64,000 nt of DNA from JABDMH01 sp964428345. Lineage in GTDB: Bacteria > Bacteroidota > Bacteroidia > Chitinophagales > Saprospiraceae. How positions within the stretch are numbered: position 1 is the first letter of the stretch; every line of letters starts with the position of its first letter. This document shows, in pieces, positions 25,230 through 37,134 of this stretch. The DNA lies in the NCBI GenBank assembly GCA_964428345.1, contig CAYRYD010000021.1, forward strand, positions 24,457 through 88,456, written 5' to 3'. The translations under genes and the position numbers were made by a program. Under the pieces are notes generated by a model. The model made no database searches and was not told the DNA's origin. It was given only the letters and a program-made list of their open reading frames with translations.

Positions 25230-28200
25230 TTAGTTTACCAACTGTTTGGGATGTTCCATTAATAGTTCTTCTACAGAATAGAATCCTTTTTTCATGGCAG
25301 TCTCGGTACGGATCTCCCTCACTTTTTCAGGGGTAACCACCGAGGCCCGGTTGGTAAAGCTATTCCGCACGTAGGTCAATACGGCGGCAATTTCCTCATC
25401 AGTCATCAATCCGCCAAAGGGCGTCATCGGAACATTACCCGGATATTCTTTGCCCTTGATTTCAATAGGTCCCATCATACCATGCAGGACCAGCTTTATT
25501 AAACGATCCTGGCTGCCCAATACCCACTCGGTGCCGGATAGGGGAGGAAAACCCGAAGCAGTCAGGCCATTTCCATCCGGTTGATGGCAGGTTACACAAT
25601 ATCCGTCTTGTTCATACAGTTCCTTTCCTTTAAAATAGAGCTCGCGGTCGGTTCCTTTGAGATGGGTGGCCACTTCCTCTTCTTCGTCCTTTTCCTTTTC
25701 TACCGGGTGCCCGTTTAAATGAGCCAGGGAGGTTTCGTATGCGTGCACAATCCACTCATCCATAGGCTTTTTACCGGCTTCCAGAACAATGGGTATTCCC
25801 CTGGTGGGCTCGAGCCAGGAAGCAGCGATAATGGCTTCCAGACGGACCCTTCCATGATCGTCCTGAGCTGCCTGCAGCAGATAGTCTCCGAGGCTGGCAA
25901 CCTGATGGCCGGAATAACGCAATACCCGTACGGCTGCTGCACGGGCCCGGAAATCGTTGGCCTGAAGTAGTTGACGCAGCAGGGTCTCGTCTACCTGGTT
26001 CAGCCCCCAACTTACCCAGAGACCTTCCAGGAGATGATGCTCATATCGGGGATCACTTTTATCCAACTGATCGGCCCAAATTCGCAGACGGGCAAGTACT
26101 TCCCCTGCATCCCTGCTCCTCAATTCCCGTCTGGTACGGTATCGGGTACGGTATTCCGGCAGCCTGAGATTGTCAAGGAGTTCATCGATGGTAGCTCCGT
26201 CAATTTTAGCCGGGGTGACCAACGGCCGGGAAGGATAGGTAACCCGGTAGATTCTGCCATGTACATGATCCCGCAACGGATCCCGGGCATTGTGTTGCAT
26301 ATGGCCGATCAGAATGTTGTGCCAGTCGATAATATAGAGTGAGCCATCAGGAGCAAACTCCATGTCAACAGGTCGGAAATTTTTATCATCACTCCTGACC
26401 AGGTCGAGGTCATGCCGGCTTTCATATCCAGTACCTTCGTCAACCATGGTATGCATTTTAGTGCCCAGAAAACCGATCGTATTGTTGATCAGCAAATCAC
26501 CCTGAACTTCGTCCGGAAAATGGCGGCTGGACACAAACTCCAATCCGGATGTAGGCCGTACCCGGTGGGCATCTTCGATGAGATTCATGGATTTATGGGT
26601 AGCAATACCGTACCGGGGTTTTACCGAGCCTGGCAACATCCAGCGCACATCCGGTCCTGAGGTTTCAGCAAAGAAATGTTGTCCCCACTCGTCAAAGGCT
26701 ATGCCCCAGGGATTTGGGATGGATAGCTGAGCTGTACGCTCGAGCTGGCGTCGTTGGGGTTGGTATCGGTAAAAACCTCCATTGGTAGCCCTTACCGGAC
26801 CATAGGAAGTTTCAACATTGGTATGGAGAAAAACACCTTCACCCATAAAAATGGCCCCGGAAGGATCCGCTACAAAGGCACTGATGGCATGATGGGTATC
26901 GTGGTCGTCAAAGCCGCTGAGAATGATTTCCTTTTTATCAGCCTTATCATCGCCATCGGTATCACTCAGCAGCACCAGGTGCGGTGCCTGTGATACATAC
27001 ACCCCTTCAGGAGCGAATTCAAATCCGATGGGCAAATGAAGGTGATCGGCAAATATGGTCTGCTTGTCAGCCCGGCCATCTCCATCAAGATCTTCCAGAA
27101 TGAGAATTTTATCATTGGGTTTGGCATCACCCGGACGGTAGTGGGGATAACTTGGCATGACGGAGACCCATAACCGTCCCTTATTGTCAAAAGACAATTG
27201 GACCGGATTTGCCAGATCTGGAAATTCCCGCTCTGAAGCAAACAACTCGATACGGTAGCCGGTAGGCACATGCAGGGTTTGAAGGGCATCATCGCCATAG
27301 AGGTATTCGGTAGAACCATTTTTTTCACTCGGAACATAGTTGGTCTCTACCGGTGGCAACGTACTGGTTCTGGCATCTGCAGATGCCAGGTCCATCGTTT
27401 TCCCATGGGCAATTTGCCAGATAGCCGTATCCCGGATGGCGGTCATCTCCCGGATTTTCTGAAGCTCGGCCGGATAATTGTCCGGACCGAAAGGTTCGTA
27501 CCTGCGACCAAAGACATGCACTCCGTTAGGAATTTTATAGTCGTTGTGCCAAAACCAGTTTTTCTCCTGTACGGCAGCCCGAATGGCGTCCCGGTGCTTT
27601 CGGGCCCGGGCTTTCCTTTGACCGAAGAGGGCGTCACTGAGGTGTTTGGCCAGTAACTGATAACCCTGGTCATTGAGTTGTGAACCATCAATCGTGAGGG
27701 GTTCATCGTGGCTGGCATACCATTCGAGTGATGGATGGAATACATCGATGAAGAAGACACTATTACCTGAAGCTACCTCTTTCATGGCCTCGGTGTACAA
27801 GGCAAGGTTAGCATTGGTAGAAACTCCATCGGGTACATCCATATCGGCAGACCGGTCTTCCATGGCAATGGGAGAAATCAGTGCCAGCTGGGGTGCCTCC
27901 CGGCCATTGTATTTTTGGGTAAAGGTATGCCGGATAAAAGCTTCCAGTTCAGCTTTATAGGTGTCGAGATTGTCAGGGCCATCGAAGGCTTCATTAAATC
28001 CAAAAAAGCCGATCACGATATCAGCTTGGTGCCGGGTAAGCCATTCATCGGGTGTTTCAAAATGCCCCTGGCTTCCGCTATTCTGAGCCAGTTCTTTCTG
28101 AAACTTTCCGGCACCGGGAAAAGCCCAGGGAGAGACCCTTCCCGGGTGAGGCCGAAAACCCGGAGTGTCGCCGGGGTCACACATGTTACGGATATAGAGT

Positions 28201-28415
28201 AGGCTGTCGGGAAACCGTACATGCAATTCGGTTTCAAAGTGCCCGAATTGCATCATCCGTGATCCAAGATTGTTACCAATCAGCATTATGTGACCGTTCT
28301 TCATCAGCTGGAGTCCTCCGGGTGTCGGCTGGGTACAGTTTTGCAGAACAGCCATCAGCAGTAGCAAAACTGGAAAAGCTGGCCTTCTTAATATAGTGCA
28401 GGTTATTCGATTCAT
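25230..28415 (-). CDS. very large PVC-type cytochrome c lipoprotein with SGNH-like, propeller and HEAT parts
   Basis: The 1061-residue protein (from ATG 28415; a TTG twelve bases upstream is less likely) has a lipoprotein signal with lipobox near LLLLMAVLQNC. The first part (about 40-270) resembles an SGNH/GDSL hydrolase. Next comes a six-bladed, sorbosone-dehydrogenase-like propeller (about 385-760) with segments such as DLDGDGRADKQTIFADHLHLP. A HEAT-like helical region (about 790-925) follows, and a C-terminal cytochrome c domain with CVTCHQPDGNGL (about 938-950). The layout matches the PVC-type heme-binding CxxCH proteins. They are thought to oxidise sugars or polyols in the periplasm. The role here is unproven. 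Confidence 0.85.
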   Translation of the reverse strand: MNRITCTILRRPAFPVLLLLMAVLQNCTQPTPGGLQLMKNGHIMLIGNNLGSRMMQFGHFETELHVRFPDSLLYIRNMCDPGDTPGFRPHPGRVSPWAFPGAGKFQKELAQNSGSQGHFETPDEWLTRHQADIVIGFFGFNEAFDGPDNLDTYKAELEAFIRHTFTQKYNGREAPQLALISPIAMEDRSADMDVPDGVSTNANLALYTEAMKEVASGNSVFFIDVFHPSLEWYASHDEPLTIDGSQLNDQGYQLLAKHLSDALFGQRKARARKHRDAIRAAVQEKNWFWHNDYKIPNGVHVFGRRYEPFGPDNYPAELQKIREMTAIRDTAIWQIAHGKTMDLASADARTSTLPPVETNYVPSEKNGSTEYLYGDDALQTLHVPTGYRIELFASEREFPDLANPVQLSFDNKGRLWVSVMPSYPHYRPGDAKPNDKILILEDLDGDGRADKQTIFADHLHLPIGFEFAPEGVYVSQAPHLVLLSDTDGDDKADKKEIILSGFDDHDTHHAISAFVADPSGAIFMGEGVFLHTNVETSYGPVRATNGGFYRYQPQRRQLERTAQLSIPNPWGIAFDEWGQHFFAETSGPDVRWMLPGSVKPRYGIATHKSMNLIEDAHRVRPTSGLEFVSSRHFPDEVQGDLLINNTIGFLGTKMHTMVDEGTGYESRHDLDLVRSDDKNFRPVDMEFAPDGSLYIIDWHNILIGHMQHNARDPLRDHVHGRIYRVTYPSRPLVTPAKIDGATIDELLDNLRLPEYRTRYRTRRELRSRDAGEVLARLRIWADQLDKSDPRYEHHLLEGLWVSWGLNQVDETLLRQLLQANDFRARAAAVRVLRYSGHQVASLGDYLLQAAQDDHGRVRLEAIIAASWLEPTRGIPIVLEAGKKPMDEWIVHAYETSLAHLNGHPVEKEKDEEEEVATHLKGTDRELYFKGKELYEQDGYCVTCHQPDGNGLTASGFPPLSGTEWVLGSQDRLIKLVLHGMMGPIEIKGKEYPGNVPMTPFGGLMTDEEIAAVLTYVRNSFTNRASVVTPEKVREIRTETAMKKGFYSVEELLMEHPKQLVN

Positions 28416-28611
28416 GCCAATTAGCAATCTAACAATAGGATCAATGCCGGAAAAATAAGGAAAAATTGAAGTTTATGGATGGTATCTTGCGGATCTGTAA
28501 ATGCTCCTGGCTTCCTGCGAAAAAGGGGTGATGAGATCAACACCTGTGTATGCTTTTCAACCTTCAAATGCCGGATACCTTGCCCGCAGATGCCGGGATA
28601 CCGGAAATGAA

Positions 28612-30534
<1,923 letters not shown>

Positions 30535-30555
30535 GGTACTAAAGAAGTGGATGAC

Positions 30556-30563
30556 CAAAATTA
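30556..30563 (-). promoter_or_regulatory. candidate -7 element of the kinase gene (TAnnTTTG on the minus strand)
   Basis: The minus strand reads TAATTTTG, matching the Bacteroidota -7 word, 22 bases before the ATG at 30534. It favours that ATG over a TTG at 30558. No clear -33 element was found. Confidence 0.4.
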
Positions 30564-30695
30564 GGGTTATTCCCGATTTTATGACCTGAAGTACTTTTAC
30601 CTCCTGTAATACCTCTCTCTGATTTATTTATCGAATTCTTACCAGGCTTAGAGGCATTGGAAATCCAATGTTTTTCACCTGTTGATCCCAATTCC

Positions 30696-33035
30696 TTATT
30701 TGATATTTTTACCTTCCTGGGCATTCACATAGAGTACGTTGCCAATCTGATCCAGGCTTTCGAGCCCTTCATGTTTTATGGCTGCCGAGTGAATGCCCAA
30801 CATGGTCAGGTCGGCATCCCATGACTTCTCCGTGATCACTGTTGTAGTTCTTAAGTTTGGTTTATGGGTAATAAACTGAATATTTTTGGGTGATATCGGT
30901 AATTGACCTTGTTCAATCAGCGAATAAAGCCTCTTTTTTTCATCCTGTATGGAATCTTCCGGATACATGGCAAAGATCTTGATTTCAGCACCGCGCCAGT
31001 CTTTATGTCCAATGATGATATAAGCCAGTAAAATCATGAGATTAGCATTTTCATAGTCATTGGCAGTAATCCAGATGTGTATCTGTTTTTGCAAGCCAAA
31101 GCCCCGTTCGCAGGTACCCAGGATCAGGAGATCAAAATCAACCGATTTGATCAAATTGATGTTATCGGCGATTTCCTGCAGATCTTTCGGGTCATTTTTT
31201 GAATATTCAAATAGCAAAAGATTATTTTCCGTTCCAGCGATTCCGGGTAGCTGAATTACCTGGGCTATGCTGGAAGTGAAAGAAGGGCTAATGAGGGTGT
31301 CAACATAAAATTTACAGCCTTTCATTTCGGCCAGCTGAATCAGCCTTTCCTTGATCATCTTGGCCTGCTCATGTGTTTGCCGGGACAGGTAACCATCGAT
31401 CTGGTGAATGTAAGTGCCAAAGCCATGACGTTGGGATATCCAGCGCAGCAATTCAAAGCAGCCCAACCGGTCAAATGTATGCCTTGAAAAGGCAATAGCG
31501 GAGGGTCTCCAACTCTTGATTTGTTCCTTGTCGGCCTTTTGGAGAAACACCTGCAATTGCCGGCTGAACTGGAAAATGACATTCTGGAAGATCAGTGCAA
31601 TACTCTTCTTATCCTGATTGTAATATCCAATACCCAGATAAATCAGGATCATGGTGATGATGGAGAGTATGGCATAACCGGCATTCATAAAAAACATCAA
31701 CCCAAAACTAGTAAGGGCACCAAAAAGGGAGAGATACCATCGCGACCGGAACCGGGGGCGGTAGGAGGGGTCTGCCGCAAAATGATTCAGGAATGAGATT
31801 AGACAAAGGGTACCGTAGGTCACCATGAAAAACATGGAGATAATCTTGGCGACACTGTCGAGTGCCCCGGCCATAATGAACGCTGCGGCAATTAATATGG
31901 TAATTACCGAGGCGTTATATGGTTCATCGTTGTTGCCCCGTCCGCGGGAAAGCCAGTAGTTGACCTGGGAGGCTGGAAAAATCTTATCCCTGGCGATGGC
32001 CTGAAGCGTCCGGGGTGCAACCATAATGGAACCAAGTGCCGAGGAAATGGTTGCTGCCGCCAGACCGATGGGTATGATCCACCACCCTTGCCAGGCAATG
32101 TCGGCCATGACCAGACGTGAGGTGTCGGCCAGATCCGGCGGACTGGCCGACACTGTCAGTTTGTAAGCGAGCAAGAGATAAATGATCATCCCGATAAGTG
32201 TTGCCGACAGAGTACCTAATGGAATGGATCTGCCGGGATTCTTCAGGTCTCCCGACAATCCAACTCCTGCCGTCATGCCGGTAAAGGCGGGGAAAATGAT
32301 GGCAAAGACCGTAAAAAAACCAATGGGTAATCCCGGGGGAACCGGTGATCCCGTGGGTTCTGGTTCCGCCTGTTGTTCCGGACCGTCAAAATCATTCAGG
32401 GTGGATGAACCGGGAAGGGTTGAGTCGTAAGCGGTGTGATAGTTCGTGATGTTGCGTAGTGCGTCAAATTCGTGGGTTCGACTGTAATCGGTTCTTCCCA
32501 TAAAAAAGGCAACCAGTGAAATACCCAGGGTAACCACCACCACATAAAGAGCCTTTACCCCCAGATCAGCTCCTTTGGTCAACATGATATAGGTGAGGAT
32601 CAACAGGGCAGGAATCCCGATGGTTTGTTTCTTTCCCATAATCCATTCCAACCATCGGGGCAAGGCAAAATGCATGTCCAGATAGTCAAAGAGTGGTCTG
32701 AAGGCTTCGGTAAAAGCCATAATGTAGAAGGCAACACTGATGGCCTGGGACAGGTATAGGGCAAGTCCGATCGACGAACCGATCACCAGACCAAAAGACC
32801 GTGAAATGATATAGTATTCACCTCCACCCTCCACCTTCTGATTTGTGGCAATTTCTGCGATAGCCATCGCAGTAGGAATCGTCACTGCATGTCCGATCAG
32901 AATAATTAATACCGTACCCAGAAAACCTACATTACCAACTGCAAATCCGAAACGAAGGAACATAACAGCCCCCAGAATGGTGGAGATCGCAGTAAAAAAA
33001 ACCGGAGCCGTTCCAAATTTTCTGTTTTCTCGCAC
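30696..33035 (-). CDS. SLC12-like cation-chloride/amino-acid permease (APC superfamily)
   Basis: The 779-residue protein has about twelve membrane segments in its first 450 residues, starting with KFGTAPVFFTAISTILGAVM (about 5-24), and includes IFPAFTGMTAGVGLSGDL (about 245-262) and the segment with SALGSIMVAPRTLQAIA (about 325-341). The soluble C-terminal part (about 500-779) is long, as in Na-K-Cl cotransporter relatives, and has a USP-like or regulatory look. The ion or amino acid moved is not clear. I chose GTG 33035, at the family's usual start; the open frame continues to GTG 33170 with 45 extra residues that look non-conserved. Confidence 0.8.
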   Translation of the reverse strand: MRENRKFGTAPVFFTAISTILGAVMFLRFGFAVGNVGFLGTVLIILIGHAVTIPTAMAIAEIATNQKVEGGGEYYIISRSFGLVIGSSIGLALYLSQAISVAFYIMAFTEAFRPLFDYLDMHFALPRWLEWIMGKKQTIGIPALLILTYIMLTKGADLGVKALYVVVVTLGISLVAFFMGRTDYSRTHEFDALRNITNYHTAYDSTLPGSSTLNDFDGPEQQAEPEPTGSPVPPGLPIGFFTVFAIIFPAFTGMTAGVGLSGDLKNPGRSIPLGTLSATLIGMIIYLLLAYKLTVSASPPDLADTSRLVMADIAWQGWWIIPIGLAAATISSALGSIMVAPRTLQAIARDKIFPASQVNYWLSRGRGNNDEPYNASVITILIAAAFIMAGALDSVAKIISMFFMVTYGTLCLISFLNHFAADPSYRPRFRSRWYLSLFGALTSFGLMFFMNAGYAILSIITMILIYLGIGYYNQDKKSIALIFQNVIFQFSRQLQVFLQKADKEQIKSWRPSAIAFSRHTFDRLGCFELLRWISQRHGFGTYIHQIDGYLSRQTHEQAKMIKERLIQLAEMKGCKFYVDTLISPSFTSSIAQVIQLPGIAGTENNLLLFEYSKNDPKDLQEIADNINLIKSVDFDLLILGTCERGFGLQKQIHIWITANDYENANLMILLAYIIIGHKDWRGAEIKIFAMYPEDSIQDEKKRLYSLIEQGQLPISPKNIQFITHKPNLRTTTVITEKSWDADLTMLGIHSAAIKHEGLESLDQIGNVLYVNAQEGKNIK

Positions 33036-33219
33036 GGATACAAAGTCAATTTTTATCCGGCAAAACAAGCCGGCGCAAATGATTTCCGGTAATATAGTTT
33101 TTTTCAGGGAGCCGAAAAGGCCGATCGTTCTGATTGACTTAGTTTTTCCTTCTGCCAGTGCATAGGGCACATCACTGCTGGCTGACTACACATAAAAGGT
33201 CGGTCAGCAACATTCCCGA

Positions 33220-35808
33220 TCAGAGTGTCTCCCGGGTGATCTCGACCACACGGCTCGCCCGGTTGTTGGAATTAAAAGCCCTGATTCTGATCACCCCGGC
33301 ATTTTTTACTTCGACCGGGCCGGTATAGAGCGGGGAGGTGTGATCCGGATCCGAACCGTCCAGGGTATATCTCAATTGCAGTCCGGGAAATTCAGCGTTG
33401 ATCAGAAGGTGGTCACCGTCAATTTTTGCTCCGGGGGGACTGATCCGGTATAGATAACCTCCATTGAGGTAATCCAACCGGGGTAATTCGATTTTACCCA
33501 ACCGGTTGGCAAATTTTGACCATTCCCGGTTGATGGCATATTCGATATCCTCTCTTCTCCTCAGGTCAGCCCAGGGAAGACTGGAGACCCAGGCCCGTTC
33601 GGCCAGCCCAAGCATTTTGGGCAGGAGCGCGTACTCAAACATCTCCTGATTTTTCAGGGTTTCCGACCAGAGAGCTCCCTGAATACCAAGAATATTGGCT
33701 TTGGCATCCGGGTTTAGTGACACGCTTTCACGGGCGAGGGCAAGTCCATCCATGGGATTGCCCATCTCATCTTCCAGCATACTCAGGAAAATGTGGTATG
33801 GGGTGAACTCGAAAGCGTTCCTGGTGTCAACAAAGCCGGCCCAGAATAAACCGGTTTCTTCCGGCTCGTGGGTGTAAGCCAGATCAAAATAAAGATTGCT
33901 GGCGTTGCACATGACGACACCATAACCGGCGTTCGCCAACTGATAGGCAATGTCTTCACCTCCGCTGCCGGCGATGGCGTTCCAGGCGTAAGCAAGAATG
34001 CCCCTATTGAGCAAGTCCATGTTTGGAGCCAGACCATCTCTGGTATGCCTCAGTACAATTTCCTCCCAGCCACCAATCTTCAGGTCATACTTTGCGGCGA
34101 TGTCAAGGTAACGTTGCACGAAGTAAGCGTGCAGGTCTGTGGCAGACTGCAGATAGGATTCGTCCCTGATAAGCCGGTCGCATTCCGGTGAGCCGGTCCA
34201 GGCACCCTGCGGCACCTCATCCCCACCAGTGTGAATCAGTTTCAGTGGTGCTTCTGCCTCGCGATACATCGACACAAGCTCAGCGACGACCTTCTCCAGA
34301 AAAGTGTAGGTGTATTCCTGACAAACGCAGATCACATTATCGCGATAGTTTTGTGCTGAAATATATTGGGAAGCATCATTCAGATCATTAAGCAGGTAAG
34401 CCCTGGCATCGGATTCTTTTCCCTCAGCCATCAACCGGCGGTAGCGGGCTTCCATCGCTACGATGGCTGCGCGGGCATGACCCGGGCCATTGATCTCCGG
34501 GATCACCTCGATGTGATGTTGCCGGGCAAATCGCAGAATGTCAATAAATTCGGCCCGGCTATAGAAACCCGATCCGTTACCGGCACCTGCCAGTCCGCCC
34601 GATCCATAGGCGGGAGGCAGCATCTGGTCTTTTTGGGCGCTATAACCCCTTTGGGCTCCTACACTGGTTAATTCTGGAAGTCCCGGAATTTCCAGCCTCC
34701 AGCCTTCGTCGTCAGTCAGATGAAAATGGAGCTTATTCAGTTTGTAAAAGGCCATCAGTCGAATGATCCTCTTAATCTCACTGGCCGGTTGAAAGTTTCT
34801 CGCTACATCCAGATGCTGGCCACGATAGCTGAATCCGGGAGCATCATCGATGCTGATTGCCGGCAGCAATATTTCGGTTGCCGGTACGCGATAGTATGCA
34901 GGGGGAACCAGTGCTTTCAGACTTTGTACCCCATAGAAAACACCGGCTGCTGTCCGGCCAGTGACCGTAATGTTTCTACTTCCGATTAGCAACTGGTAAC
35001 CTTCCGGATCCGTTATGCCCCCGAGACTGTCCAGTTTCAGGTATATTCCGTTCTCATGCACGGTATTCTGCGGCCCGATCACCACCGGATCTTGCAAGAC
35101 TTGATTCAAAAGCTCCACCAGATTCGCTGCCTCATTTTCAAGCCCCGGGTCATGGGTGACTGTCACACCCGGCCGGAGGGCATAATTCCCCTGGCCATAG
35201 TGAAAATGTCGCGGTGTAGGTAAAACAGGACTTAACTGACCAGCGGGAAAATCGCTAATGGTTTCAAAACGGGAAAATCGCTTTTCGGGTGAAATGTGAA
35301 GGGGCTTCCTCCCTCCTGATGTGCTGAAAGTGAGGGTCTCAGGTATGGGACTCTGACGGTAGTTAGTCACCGGGTGCACCGAACCATCTCCCAGTACAAA
35401 AAACAATCCATGGGGCATAAACGACCGGTTTATCATACCGACAGGCCATTGGTAGGTTATCTTTATGGATTCACCCGGTTGGATAACGGGAAAGGAATCC
35501 AACGTGTTGATCCGGTACAGATCACCACCCATGGCTTCAATATCGTACCGGTATTCGGCCTCGACCGGGAGATAAAAAGCAGTGGGAAACTGACTGAAAT
35601 ACAATTGGCAGTTGTTACTCATAGCGGTATCACCCGCATTGGTGATGGTAAAGACTGAAGATTGCTTATCGTCTCCATTCACTGCATCATCCCGGAGTTC
35701 CCACATGATGTGCACCTGGTCGTCACCCGGCCATGCTAAGGTAGGATCCCCAATCTGAGAACAAGCCACCAGGGCAATGATTAAACCAGACACTATCGAT
35801 AGTCTCAT
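33220..35808 (-). CDS. beta-N-acetylhexosaminidase, GH20, lipoprotein
   Basis: The 862-residue protein has a lipoprotein signal (MRLSIVSGLIIALVACSQ). A carbohydrate-binding N-terminal domain of the chitobiase type (about 25-165) is followed by a GH20 N-terminal domain (about 190-320). The catalytic barrel comes next, with LHFHLTDDEGWRLEIPG (about 357-373) and the catalytic Asp-Glu pair in IHTGGDEVPQGAW (about 530-542). A C-terminal chitobiase-like module (about 785-860) has YTLDGSDPDHTSPLYTGPVE. It cleaves terminal GlcNAc or GalNAc from glycans or chitin oligomers at the cell surface. It stands alone, divergent from the YkuK gene. Confidence 0.93.
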   Translation of the reverse strand: MRLSIVSGLIIALVACSQIGDPTLAWPGDDQVHIMWELRDDAVNGDDKQSSVFTITNAGDTAMSNNCQLYFSQFPTAFYLPVEAEYRYDIEAMGGDLYRINTLDSFPVIQPGESIKITYQWPVGMINRSFMPHGLFFVLGDGSVHPVTNYRQSPIPETLTFSTSGGRKPLHISPEKRFSRFETISDFPAGQLSPVLPTPRHFHYGQGNYALRPGVTVTHDPGLENEAANLVELLNQVLQDPVVIGPQNTVHENGIYLKLDSLGGITDPEGYQLLIGSRNITVTGRTAAGVFYGVQSLKALVPPAYYRVPATEILLPAISIDDAPGFSYRGQHLDVARNFQPASEIKRIIRLMAFYKLNKLHFHLTDDEGWRLEIPGLPELTSVGAQRGYSAQKDQMLPPAYGSGGLAGAGNGSGFYSRAEFIDILRFARQHHIEVIPEINGPGHARAAIVAMEARYRRLMAEGKESDARAYLLNDLNDASQYISAQNYRDNVICVCQEYTYTFLEKVVAELVSMYREAEAPLKLIHTGGDEVPQGAWTGSPECDRLIRDESYLQSATDLHAYFVQRYLDIAAKYDLKIGGWEEIVLRHTRDGLAPNMDLLNRGILAYAWNAIAGSGGEDIAYQLANAGYGVVMCNASNLYFDLAYTHEPEETGLFWAGFVDTRNAFEFTPYHIFLSMLEDEMGNPMDGLALARESVSLNPDAKANILGIQGALWSETLKNQEMFEYALLPKMLGLAERAWVSSLPWADLRRREDIEYAINREWSKFANRLGKIELPRLDYLNGGYLYRISPPGAKIDGDHLLINAEFPGLQLRYTLDGSDPDHTSPLYTGPVEVKNAGVIRIRAFNSNNRASRVVEITRETL

Positions 35809-35990
35809 ATCTGATTGCTTTCAAACAAAAATGGAAAAATTCAACCATGGAGACCGGACAGGCAATCAATAAGTTTGCCCCGGTGTTGTTCTTACACCGT
35901 TTTTTTTGGATAGGAACCGGTTTTAACACATAATTAATGATCTGAAGATGAACGAGATCATCCGGGATTGTTTAATTTCAGGGCAGTAAA

Positions 35991-36485
35991 ATGTCAGACA
36001 ACATGTTAACACTTCAGCGCTGGCGCCGGCTTAATGGTCAGGAGATCGGCCACCCCCTCCTTGAATCGGTCGAACGAACCATCCGGGAAGAGCACGCCGC
36101 AGGACACCGCCTCAAAGTATGTATCGGAACCGACTCGCAGAGCTATCACGATCAAATCGAATTTGCTACGGTCATTGTTTTTCTCCGGGAGAAAAAAGGT
36201 GGGTTCATGTTTATCAATAACTCGAAGGTCAACATTTCCATGGGATTGAAAGAGCGGATGATTACGGAAGTGGCCAAATCTGTAGAGGTTGCCTATGCAT
36301 TATGTGATTTGCTGGACCGCTATCAGGTCGAACTCGAAGTCCACGCCGATATTAATACGGATCCCGGATTTCAATCAAATACGGCATTAAAGGAAGCGAT
36401 GGGATACATCATGAGTATGGGCTTTGTATTCAAAGCCAAACCCGATGCATTTGCCAGCAGCAGTTGCGCCGATAAGGTCATTTGA
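35991..36485 (+). CDS. YkuK-family (RNase H-like) protein
   Basis: The 164-residue protein matches the YkuK/DUF458 family, which has an RNase H-like fold. Visible pieces are VCIGTDSQSYHDQIEFATVIVF (about 43-64; the Asp after GT is the expected first acidic residue), VHADINTDPGFQSNT (about 117-131) with further acidic residues, and KPDAFASSSCADKV at the end (about 150-163). Family members are mostly uncharacterised; a nuclease function is presumed from the fold. It is monocistronic, with divergent GH20 upstream. Confidence 0.87.
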   Translation: MSDNMLTLQRWRRLNGQEIGHPLLESVERTIREEHAAGHRLKVCIGTDSQSYHDQIEFATVIVFLREKKGGFMFINNSKVNISMGLKERMITEVAKSVEVAYALCDLLDRYQVELEVHADINTDPGFQSNTALKEAMGYIMSMGFVFKAKPDAFASSSCADKVI

Positions 36486-36619
36486 CGAGCTGAAGACGCT
36501 GATTAACCACGTTGTGACACGATTCCCGGTGTCCGGGATTTCTTCCATTTTCCATCAACAAATTACGGGATCTCCGGGTTGAATAACCTTGATTCCCAAC
36601 TTTATTAGCCAGCAGAATC

Positions 36620-37114
36620 ATGATTCAGATTTTAATCACCGGTGGAACTTTTGATAAGGAATACAATTATATCACCGGTGAACTCACCTTCACTAAAACC
36701 CATGTAAACGATATGCTGAAGCGAGGTCGCTGTGGGGTCGATGTCGATGTCCGTACGATCATGATGAAAGATAGTCTGCAAATGACCGGGGAGGATCGAA
36801 ATCTGATACTCGAAGCCTGTATCTCCAGCCAATCTGATGAGATCGTGATCACGCATGGCACCGATACCATGGTGGTGACAGCTTCCCACCTGGCATTGGC
36901 AGGTCTGCCTAAGACCATCGTCCTGACCGGTGCGATGATACCTTACACCTTTGGAACCTCCTCGGATGGATTTTTTAACCTGGGCAGTGCCCTGGGTTTT
37001 GTCCAGTGTTTGGGCAAGGGTGTTTATGTTGTGATGAACGGACGCTGTTTCAATTGGGATAATGTCAAGAAAAACTATACCACGGGATATTTTGAACTGT
37101 TGCAGCAGACATAA
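36620..37114 (+). CDS. single-domain asparaginase-like protein
   Basis: The 164-residue protein corresponds only to the N-terminal catalytic domain of asparaginases. The first catalytic motif ITGGTFDKEYN (about residues 6-16) carries the nucleophilic Thr; VITHGTDTMVVTA (about 76-88) has the second Thr-Asp; LTGAM and a lysine in NWDNVKKNY (about 146-154) occupy the position of the catalytic Lys. The usual C-terminal domain, which closes the active site in the normal two-domain enzyme, is missing. Short homologues are known in other bacteria. Asparagine hydrolysis is likely but unproven. It is convergent with the next gene, 20 bases away. Confidence 0.82.
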   Translation: MIQILITGGTFDKEYNYITGELTFTKTHVNDMLKRGRCGVDVDVRTIMMKDSLQMTGEDRNLILEACISSQSDEIVITHGTDTMVVTASHLALAGLPKTIVLTGAMIPYTFGTSSDGFFNLGSALGFVQCLGKGVYVVMNGRCFNWDNVKKNYTTGYFELLQQT

Positions 37115-37134
37115 CCGTCATTCCCGTTAGGTTC

